From an uncultured delta proteobacterium (GTDB lineage: Bacteria > UBA10199 > GCA-002796325 > 1-14-0-20-49-13): a stretch of DNA of 5,086 nt. The DNA is taken from the NCBI GenBank assembly GCA_903868375.1, contig CAIPVD010000340.1:1-5086 (forward strand), given 5' to 3'. Position 1 is the first letter of the stretch. Each line of letters starts with the position of its first letter. The notes beneath the pieces were generated by a model that searched no databases, was not told the origin of the DNA, and was given only the letters and a program-made list of their open reading frames with translations. The position numbers were made by a program, and so were the translations under genes. This document shows, one piece after another, positions 1-4,132 of the stretch.

Positions 1-45
1 ATCTTTTATATGAAAGACCTCTTTTCTTTGTGACATCTCTGTCAT
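1..45 (-). CDS. 5' end of an unidentified CDS, truncated by the left window edge
   Basis: Fifteen codons are visible (MTEMSQRKEVFHIKD) before the window ends. The start is chosen because a near-perfect Shine-Dalgarno sequence, GGAGGT, lies 4 bases upstream on the minus strand. Another in-frame ATG at 57-55 overlaps that site and is less likely. A further in-frame ATG at 36-34 (residue 4) has no comparable site. The gene runs in the same direction as the polyprenyl synthase and follows it after 186 bp. The short charged N-terminus is compatible with the start of a UbiE/MenG-type quinone methyltransferase, which would fit the neighbour, but 15 residues cannot identify a family, so no function is assigned. 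Confidence 0.6.
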   Translation of the reverse strand, partial: MTEMSQRKEVFHIKD

Positions 46-49
46 GCTT

Positions 50-55
50 ACCTCC
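50..55 (-). promoter_or_regulatory. strong Shine-Dalgarno site for the left-edge gene
   Basis: On the minus strand the sequence reads GGAGGT, followed by AAGC and ATG. It is the strongest match to the anti-Shine-Dalgarno sequence seen in the window. It fixes the start at position 45 and is the main reason for calling a gene from only 15 codons. Confidence 0.65.
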
Positions 56-112
56 ATTTGTTTTTTGCCGCGGCGTTTAGTTGTTTTGTGATAAAGCAAG
101 CGGCGTGCCAAG

Positions 113-153
113 TAAGTTGACCGAGTTGATAAGTTAATAAGTTGGTAAGTTAT
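113..153. repeat. degenerate 8-bp tandem repeat (TAAGTTNN)
   Basis: TAAGTT occurs at 113, 130, 138 and 146, with a diverged copy (CGAGTT) at 122. The last four units have an exact 8-bp period, and the first is one base out of phase. The unit is not a multiple of 3, no convincing reading frame crosses it, and it lies in the spacer between two minus-strand genes. I see no dyad symmetry in the unit. It could be a simple sequence repeat formed by slippage or an array of protein-binding half-sites; the sequence does not decide. Confidence 0.6.
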
Positions 154-231
154 TTCAGCGGGTTATCGTTATTGAAACGCTTTATTGAGGATCAAGGCGA
201 AAGTTTCAAATATGACGAAAATGCTACAATC

Positions 232-1206
232 TTAAACGCTGCGCGACACCGAATGGTCGGCTAAGGCTATAAGCGAATCTTTCTCAAGCGATGGTTTGAA
301 GTGGACAAGTTCGTCTTTGGCAAGGCTTGCAAATTTGCGGGCCGCATCAAAAGATGCCTCTATCGTTCCATATTTGTTCAGGATGTTCTTTATTTCGCAA
401 AGCCTTGCGTTATCCAAAGAATTGGCGAGGAGTAAATCTTTGATCGTACCTGTCTCGTTGGAATTACATCTATCCAGCGCCAGTATCACCGGCAGCGTCA
501 AACGGCCTTCGCACATATCGGTTCCGGCCTTCTTTCCAAAACGTTCTTCGCTAGCCGTGTAATCCAAGATGTCGTCGGTTAGCTGGAACGCCACGCCTAA
601 GTTCAGCCCATAATTTTTAAGTGCGGCCTCGAATTTTTCTGACGCCCCCGCGAGTATCGCACCAACGCGGCAGGAACAGGCAAAGAGCATGGCGGTCTTA
701 AGAGATATGATGTTCAGATAATCTTCCTGCGTAATGTTAAAATCGTTGCACCTGACTATTTCCAGTATCTCACCCTCTGTGGTCTTCTCCACCGCCTCCG
801 TAACGGCCTGAAGTATCTTCATGTTTCCGTTCGAGATGGCAATACTGCTTGCCCGGCACCACAAAAAATCGCCGACCAGTATCGATATCTGGTTTCCCCA
901 TTTTGCGTTCGACGATTGCTTGCCTCGTCTCAATCTTGCATTGTCCAATACATCGTCGTGCATAAGCGATGCCGCATGAATCATCTCTATGGCGGCGCCG
1001 AACGGCACGGCGTTAGAAACCTTCAGCCCAAGCATCTTGGCCGTTAGAAGAAGCAGCGCCGGCCTTATCCTCTTGCCGCCGTTCTGAAGGATATAGTTCG
1101 CAGCGGTACTCACCAGCTCAACTGGCGATGAAACCTTCTCGGACAGAACGGTTTCAACATCCCTAAGCTCCGATTGGATAGGCAGGCAGATGGTCGAAAG
1201 AGACAT
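232..1206 (-). CDS. long-chain polyprenyl diphosphate synthase (IspB/HepT-like)
   Basis: A trans-type prenyltransferase of 324 residues, a normal length for the family. It should condense isopentenyl diphosphate units onto an allylic diphosphate with Mg2+ in the cytosol, giving the chain for a quinone side chain or a related lipid. Visible motifs in order: GGKRIRP at 43-49, first Asp-rich motif DDVLD at 84-88, RRGK at 93-96, GNQISILVGDFL at about 104-115, KTA at 170-172, FQLTDDILDY at 207-216 containing the second Asp-rich motif, and GKKAGTD...EGRLTLPVI at about 224-241. The residues 5 and 4 before the first Asp motif are Ala79 and Ser80. Small residues there are characteristic of enzymes making long chains (around C35-C50) rather than farnesyl or geranylgeranyl diphosphate; exact length is not predictable. 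The start at 1206 fits the usual family N-terminus; upstream is only a weak AGGT, 8 bases away. I see no clear terminator in the 186-bp spacer after the stop. Confidence 0.93.
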   Translation of the reverse strand: MSLSTICLPIQSELRDVETVLSEKVSSPVELVSTAANYILQNGGKRIRPALLLLTAKMLGLKVSNAVPFGAAIEMIHAASLMHDDVLDNARLRRGKQSSNAKWGNQISILVGDFLWCRASSIAISNGNMKILQAVTEAVEKTTEGEILEIVRCNDFNITQEDYLNIISLKTAMLFACSCRVGAILAGASEKFEAALKNYGLNLGVAFQLTDDILDYTASEERFGKKAGTDMCEGRLTLPVILALDRCNSNETGTIKDLLLANSLDNARLCEIKNILNKYGTIEASFDAARKFASLAKDELVHFKPSLEKDSLIALADHSVSRSV

Positions 1207-1987
1207 GAATGTTGACCTAGTTCATTATGTGGCATATTGTCAAAATGAAATTATGAAAAAGGGCGCAATCATAATCCATGGGCTTACGGGAACACCGGCA
1301 ACAATGGCCGTAATTACCGAGGCGCTTGCGAAAAAGGGGTTCACGGTAATCACTCCGCTCCTCGCTGGACACGGCACATCTCCTGAAGACCTCTCCAAAA
1401 AGAAGTGGCAAAATTGGTATGATTCAGTTCTTAAGTCTTACGAAAAGCTAGTGGCGTCGGGCATCGACGAAATATTTTGCGCCGGTATATCTCTAGGCGG
1501 GCTACTTTCATTGAAACTTTGCATCGATCGCCCTGAAAAGATAAAGGCCGTCGCCTGCATAGGCACACCGCTAAAACTTTCGCCAATATTCGAAGATTTC
1601 CTGCTTCCAATTTCGCACATACCTCCGATCCGTCAGCTAATACGGATGTCGAAAAAATCGTGGGAGGAAAGCGTTGCCGATAGGGTCGGGCGCGAGATAT
1701 ATAAAACCGCAAGCTATCCCAAGATTCCGGTGGCATCTGTTTGGGAAGTTCAGGCCTTATCTAAAGAAGTTCAAAAGGGGCTAGCCAATTTCAAGATGCC
1801 CTTGCTTATCATTCACTCAAGGCTCGATAGTGTCGCTCCGCCATCTAACGTGGATCTTCTTACAAAAAAGATCGCCCCAGCCAAACCGGAGGTTCTTTGG
1901 CTGGAGCGATCGGAACACGTGGCAACACTAGATCTTGACAAAGACTTGGTCGCCAAAAAAATTTCAACCTTTTTTAGTTCACTATAA
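1205..1987 (+). CDS. alpha/beta hydrolase, Est30-like carboxylesterase
   Basis: A serine hydrolase of about 260 residues, probably cytosolic, with no signal peptide. It should cleave carboxylic esters or similar small acyl substrates; the natural substrate is unknown. Numbered from 1205: oxyanion-hole segment IIIHGLTGTP at about 23-32, AGHG at 54-57, nucleophile elbow GISLGG with Ser96, the acid in HSRLDSVAPP (Asp208), and the base in SEHVATLD (His238). Spacing and flanking residues resemble Geobacillus Est30 and the monoacylglycerol-lipase-like group. Residues ~125-185 form the lid. Three starts are possible: 1190, 1205 and 1253. I prefer 1205 because it places the HG motif about 25 residues in, as in Est30, but no start has a strong ribosome binding site. 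The 5' end abuts the divergent polyprenyl synthase, and the 3' end overlaps the convergent metallopeptidase by 14 bp. Codons ~221-235 encode the opposite gene's terminator hairpin. Confidence 0.88.
   Translation: MNVDLVHYVAYCQNEIMKKGAIIIHGLTGTPATMAVITEALAKKGFTVITPLLAGHGTSPEDLSKKKWQNWYDSVLKSYEKLVASGIDEIFCAGISLGGLLSLKLCIDRPEKIKAVACIGTPLKLSPIFEDFLLPISHIPPIRQLIRMSKKSWEESVADRVGREIYKTASYPKIPVASVWEVQALSKEVQKGLANFKMPLLIIHSRLDSVAPPSNVDLLTKKIAPAKPEVLWLERSEHVATLDLDKDLVAKKISTFFSSL
1864..1911 (-). terminator. rho-independent terminator of the metallopeptidase gene, inside the hydrolase ORF
   Basis: Positions 1870-1885 pair with 1896-1911 in a 16-bp stem with a single C/A mismatch (1876/1905) and a 10-base loop. 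Read on the minus strand, the stem is followed directly by six T residues (1869-1864), the canonical intrinsic terminator form. It lies about 62 bases past the metallopeptidase stop codon. On the plus strand no T-tract follows, so it is directional. It is entirely within hydrolase coding sequence. Confidence 0.8.
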
Positions 1988-3635
1988 CATCGCGCTTGAA
2001 CGTTGCGGCGCCGTTTCTTGCATCTATATAATAGATACCTAGCCCTACCTTTATCTCATAGCTCATGAAACTCGTCCCGGGTAGAACGACAAGCTTCGGC
2101 TGTTCGGGGATAAGTCCCCTTGTCGTAAAATGCCTCATCGCGGTTTCTGCAATACGGCGGTCCATCTGCGCGTTTTTAAATGCTTCCATTCGATCTTGCG
2201 GCCTATTAGATGACGGAGCGAATTTAAAGCTTGGTGGCGTTGGGTTAAGTAGCATCTTTTGCGTGGCGCCGTAGGCAATGGTCATCGCAGCTCTAAAATC
2301 GATCTTAACCGTTTCATCTATCTCTCCGGGTTTAATATCCCTTACATCTGATGCTGAAAACGATACGATGTTCCCGTTCTTATTCTTTTGAACGAAGACA
2401 TTGCCACCGAGCACATCGACGCGCTGCCCCTTGCTCGTCACATATTGTTGCGAATATATCTCCTGCGTGCCGCCAAAAAAAGCCGACCGCTGATCAAGTG
2501 TGAACGCACCACTTGTACCCACCATACTCTTCAATTCATCGAAAGACCTAGGCCCTCTCTTGGCCATAAAAGCGTTAGGCTGGCCCGAAATCAATTTTCT
2601 TCTATATGACTCGGCGCCTATAACCGATTTTAGCGCTTGGGGATCTACACCAAGCTGTCCGGAAGCGGCGAGAGCATCGGTTCCAGCCAAAACCGCCTTC
2701 ACGAAATCAGCGGAGGTAGGATTAGCCGTTCCATAATTCCCTGCGTGATTGAATAGCAACTTCAACGCAACATCGGACGCCTGCCGACTCGTCAACTTAA
2801 AAGGCCCGTTCGGGTCAGAGAGGTCCTTCTTTACCGACCAGAAGAAACCAGAATAGGCGAGGCTTCTGTCGTGTGGTTCATTCCCAACCTTGTCGAGCGT
2901 TGCGTTATTTTCTACATTTCGTAGTCCGCTCTTTTTGCTCGGCGGCTGGCCAATGCTTGGCGAGAAATCTTCGCCCATCTCCGGATCGTCAAAATAGAAC
3001 GCGGAAAGAAGGTCTCCGAAAGCTTCGTGAATGGCCAGGCCCTCGTTTGCCTCGGCTCCCGGTTCATCATCATCCCCCGGATCGCCCATCCTCTTCACAT
3101 TCTGCGAATTATTCATCCACCCGCCCAGGCGCTTGTTCATATGATCCAAAAGCAAGTGTCCCATCTCATGCACGGTCACATCGCTATCGGATGCCAGATG
3201 CCACTTATCCTGCCCCTTACTCATATCACCATTGGTCCCAAATGTAAGGTCATCGTCCTCCGGGGCATACCAAGCGTTCAGGTCGTCCACCGCGTTCACG
3301 TGAGCAACGACAGGATGCGGAATTCCTTTATGCTGTGATCCGATTATTTGTTGCGGATCGATTCCCAAAGTGTTCAGGTAGTTTAGAACGCTGTCCAAAG
3401 AATAATAGGCCTCTACCTGATCGAAACCGTCTTGAGTGACGTGGCGGCCCGGCAGTATCGGTTGATAATCGAAGATTCCGCCAAGCCTTGCCTTTCCGTC
3501 TATCCTTACTAGCCTGCCAAAAAGTTCCGTCGCCCCCTCGTCAAGATCCGGGAGCATGACTTGAGAAGTTTCCCCGTCGCTCGAAATATTATTTCCGTTA
3601 GTCCACGCTCTTCCTATCGCAGAAAAGTTTAACAT
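1974..3635 (-). CDS. thermolysin/fungalysin-like zinc metallopeptidase with C-terminal propeptide-like module
   Basis: Predicted gluzincin peptidase of 553 residues. Numbered from 3635: an N-terminal region leads into FDQVEAYYSLDSVLNYL (about 71-87), typical before the zinc site. Next come HEMGH (156-160; zinc ligands His156 and His160, catalytic Glu157), an acidic insert rich in D/E/G at about 183-199, and HEAFGD (203-208), whose Glu204 is the likely third ligand. PHDRSLAYSGFFW follows at about 254-266, with the active-site-lining motif of M4/M36-like enzymes, then the helical C-lobe to ~345. Residues ~390-440 (QQY...KGQRVDVLGGNVFVQ, then NGNIVSF) resemble the FTP propeptide domain. Residues ~513-553 (KLVVLPG, then YYIDARNG) resemble the PepSY-like end of such propeptides, which normally precede the catalytic domain. 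The start at 3635 is chosen for its AAAGGGGG site 6 bases upstream. An in-frame ATG at 3749 would add 38 Arg-rich residues, but has a poor site and a different third-base composition. No signal peptide is visible from either start. Confidence 0.85.
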   Translation of the reverse strand: MLNFSAIGRAWTNGNNISSDGETSQVMLPDLDEGATELFGRLVRIDGKARLGGIFDYQPILPGRHVTQDGFDQVEAYYSLDSVLNYLNTLGIDPQQIIGSQHKGIPHPVVAHVNAVDDLNAWYAPEDDDLTFGTNGDMSKGQDKWHLASDSDVTVHEMGHLLLDHMNKRLGGWMNNSQNVKRMGDPGDDDEPGAEANEGLAIHEAFGDLLSAFYFDDPEMGEDFSPSIGQPPSKKSGLRNVENNATLDKVGNEPHDRSLAYSGFFWSVKKDLSDPNGPFKLTSRQASDVALKLLFNHAGNYGTANPTSADFVKAVLAGTDALAASGQLGVDPQALKSVIGAESYRRKLISGQPNAFMAKRGPRSFDELKSMVGTSGAFTLDQRSAFFGGTQEIYSQQYVTSKGQRVDVLGGNVFVQKNKNGNIVSFSASDVRDIKPGEIDETVKIDFRAAMTIAYGATQKMLLNPTPPSFKFAPSSNRPQDRMEAFKNAQMDRRIAETAMRHFTTRGLIPEQPKLVVLPGTSFMSYEIKVGLGIYYIDARNGAATFKRDVIVN

Positions 3636-3641
3636 CCTATA

Positions 3642-3649
3642 CCCCCTTT
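3642..3649 (-). promoter_or_regulatory. ribosome binding site favouring the internal start of the metallopeptidase
   Basis: The minus strand reads AAAGGGGG, followed by TATAGG and ATG (3635-3633). It is purine-rich with good spacing and a close variant of AAGGAGG. The alternative ATG at 3749 has only GGA six bases upstream, next to a small hairpin. This site therefore decides the preferred start. Confidence 0.55.
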
Positions 3650-3789
3650 TTATTGGTTGAATTGATGTCACTCTTGCTCGGGCGTTTGCCCTTGAAAAAA
3701 TCTGTGGAAGTGCTATTTCTAAGACATAGGGCGGCCTCCTTGGTTTCATGTCACATCCGGTTGGGGAACCGATTTTCGTGAGACAATTT

Positions 3790-3813
3790 AAGGGCGGGTC
3801 GCCTTTCTTTTTA
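3790..3813 (+). terminator. possible plus-strand intrinsic terminator
   Basis: Positions 3790-3796 pair with 3800-3806 around a 3-base loop (7 pairs, one a G-U wobble: AAGGGCG with CGCCTTT). The T-rich run TTTCTTTTTAT starts within the stem's right arm. Polarity is plus. No plus-strand gene lies between the hydrolase stop at 1987 and this site, so it could stop read-through or antisense transcripts before the divergent promoters. On the minus strand it would only be a leader hairpin in the metallopeptidase mRNA. The short stem and tight loop keep confidence modest. Confidence 0.35.
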
Positions 3814-3834
3814 TCCCCCGAAATTTATGAGCGA

Positions 3835-3863
3835 ATTATATTGATATCGTTAAAGAATAACAA
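3835..3863 (-). promoter_or_regulatory. sigma-70-type promoter for the metallopeptidase gene
   Basis: On the minus strand a -35 TTGTTA (3863-3858) and a perfect -10 TATAAT (3840-3835) are separated by exactly 17 bp. Transcription would start near 3828, giving a leader of about 190 bases to the preferred start at 3635, or about 80 to the ATG at 3749. The leader contains two small hairpins. Confidence 0.6.
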
Positions 3864-3867
3864 ACGA

Positions 3868-3888
3868 AATATGCATAAATTGCATATT
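3868..3888. promoter_or_regulatory. 21-bp inverted repeat, candidate operator
   Basis: AATATGCA (3868-3875) and TGCATATT (3881-3888) are perfect 8-bp inverted arms around a 5-bp centre (TAAAT), the shape of a site for a dimeric regulator. It lies between the two divergent -35 elements, just upstream of the minus-strand -35, centred near -50 for that promoter. A further half-site TGCATAT recurs at 3944-3950 over the plus-strand -10. AT-rich DNA produces such palindromes by chance, so the role is inferred. Confidence 0.4.
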
Positions 3889-3921
3889 CTAGAAAAACTA
3901 AGTTTCGTGCTTCAATAAGTT

Positions 3922-3953
3922 TTGTCAACATTAGAATTAGCCTTGCATATAAT
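3922..3953 (+). promoter_or_regulatory. sigma-70-type promoter for the right-hand gene
   Basis: A perfect -10 TATAAT lies at 3948-3953. TTGTCA (5 of 6 to consensus) at 3922-3927 is the likely -35, although the 20-bp spacer is longer than ideal. TCAACA at 3925-3930 gives a 17-bp spacer but matches only 4 of 6. Transcription would start near 3960, about 26 bases before the ATG at 3986. That supports 3986 rather than 4123 as the true start of translation. Confidence 0.5.
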
Positions 3954-3985
3954 ATGTGGTGTAAATATAGTGTTATGCGAACTTT

Positions 3986-4132
3986 ATGATTAGCATCACA
4001 GCAACACCATTTTTTTGCGTGCAAGACCTTACTCCAACGGGACTCTCATTCTACGCGCCAAATTCGATAGTCGGCCACCAAGATAGTTTTTTTCAACCGC
4101 TCCAAGAACTAGCGCGCCTGAAATGGTTTTAG
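3986..4132 (+). CDS. 48-codon ORF, probable out-of-frame 5' part of the downstream gene
   Basis: The ORF begins MISITATPFFCVQDL, follows the plus promoter closely, and ends at TAG 4130-4132, overlapping the next reading frame. Its codons look like real coding sequence up to about the T7 run at 4087-4093. After the run, coding character continues better in the -1 frame, which is open from 4087 and leads into the long ORF. Joining the frames at the T7 gives 46 residues ahead of the Met at 4123. I see no Shine-Dalgarno sequence before 3986. It could instead be an independent small or leader peptide, but the codon pattern favours a shared gene. Confidence 0.5.
   Translation: MISITATPFFCVQDLTPTGLSFYAPNSIVGHQDSFFQPLQELARLKWF
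4087..4093 (+). other. T7 run in slippery phase at the frame junction
   Basis: In the frame of the ORF from 3986 the run reads T TTT TTT before CAA, the X XXY YYZ arrangement for -1 ribosomal slippage. After a -1 slip the ribosome enters exactly the frame of the long downstream ORF, whose last in-frame stop is immediately upstream at 4084-4086. The same join would result if the true run were T8. I found no convincing stimulatory hairpin 5-9 bases downstream and no upstream Shine-Dalgarno-like stimulator. Confidence 0.5.

Larger units (their letters stand above)
3636..3985. other. divergent intergenic control region (no gene)
   Basis: About 350 bp separate the preferred starts of the metallopeptidase (minus) and the right-hand gene (plus). 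The part from 3830 to 4000 is markedly richer in A+T than its surroundings. It holds one promoter per strand, an inverted repeat between them, two small hairpins on the metallopeptidase side (CGGTT/AACCG at 3758-3771 and the stem at 3790-3806), and a direct repeat TTGCATAT at 3880 and 3943. A minus-strand open frame at 3836-4024 lies here but has AT-driven composition, no ribosome binding site and no recognisable protein features, so I do not call it. If the metallopeptidase started at 3749, the region would shrink to 236 bp. Confidence 0.6.

Noticed and set aside
67..74. The palindrome GCCGCGGC next to a T run, as a terminator for the genes to the right
   Set aside because: The T run lies on the wrong side for minus-strand transcription, and the palindrome has no loop.
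1238..1243. A perfect minus-strand TTGACA upstream of the polyprenyl synthase
   Set aside because: The nearest -10-like hexamer (CATAAT, 1229-1224) is only 8 bp away, and at 17 bp there is only CTAGGT. This is not enough to call a promoter.
1988..2020. A GC-rich hairpin (AACG...CGTT) after the hydrolase stop, as its terminator
   Set aside because: Only about 4 base pairs form and no T-tract of useful length follows. It also lies in metallopeptidase coding sequence.
2388..3338. Several plus-strand open frames of 70-120 codons opposite the metallopeptidase
   Set aside because: They are antisense shadows of a clearly coding minus-strand gene. They lack ribosome binding sites and their sequences are rich in His, Pro, Arg and Ser without recognisable motifs.
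3923..3928. A perfect minus-strand TTGACA as -35 of the metallopeptidase promoter
   Set aside because: No acceptable -10 lies 16-18 bp downstream on that strand. The TTGTTA/TATAAT pair at 3863-3835 with 17-bp spacing is better.
4010..4016. A second T7 run, as an alternative slippery site
   Set aside because: In the ORF frame it reads TTT TTT T, which is the wrong phase for a -1 heptamer, and slipping there would meet the stop at 4084-4086.
3836..4024. A 62-codon minus-strand open frame in the divergent spacer
   Set aside because: It has AT-driven composition, no ribosome binding site and no protein features, and it covers both promoters and the inverted repeat, which explain the region better.
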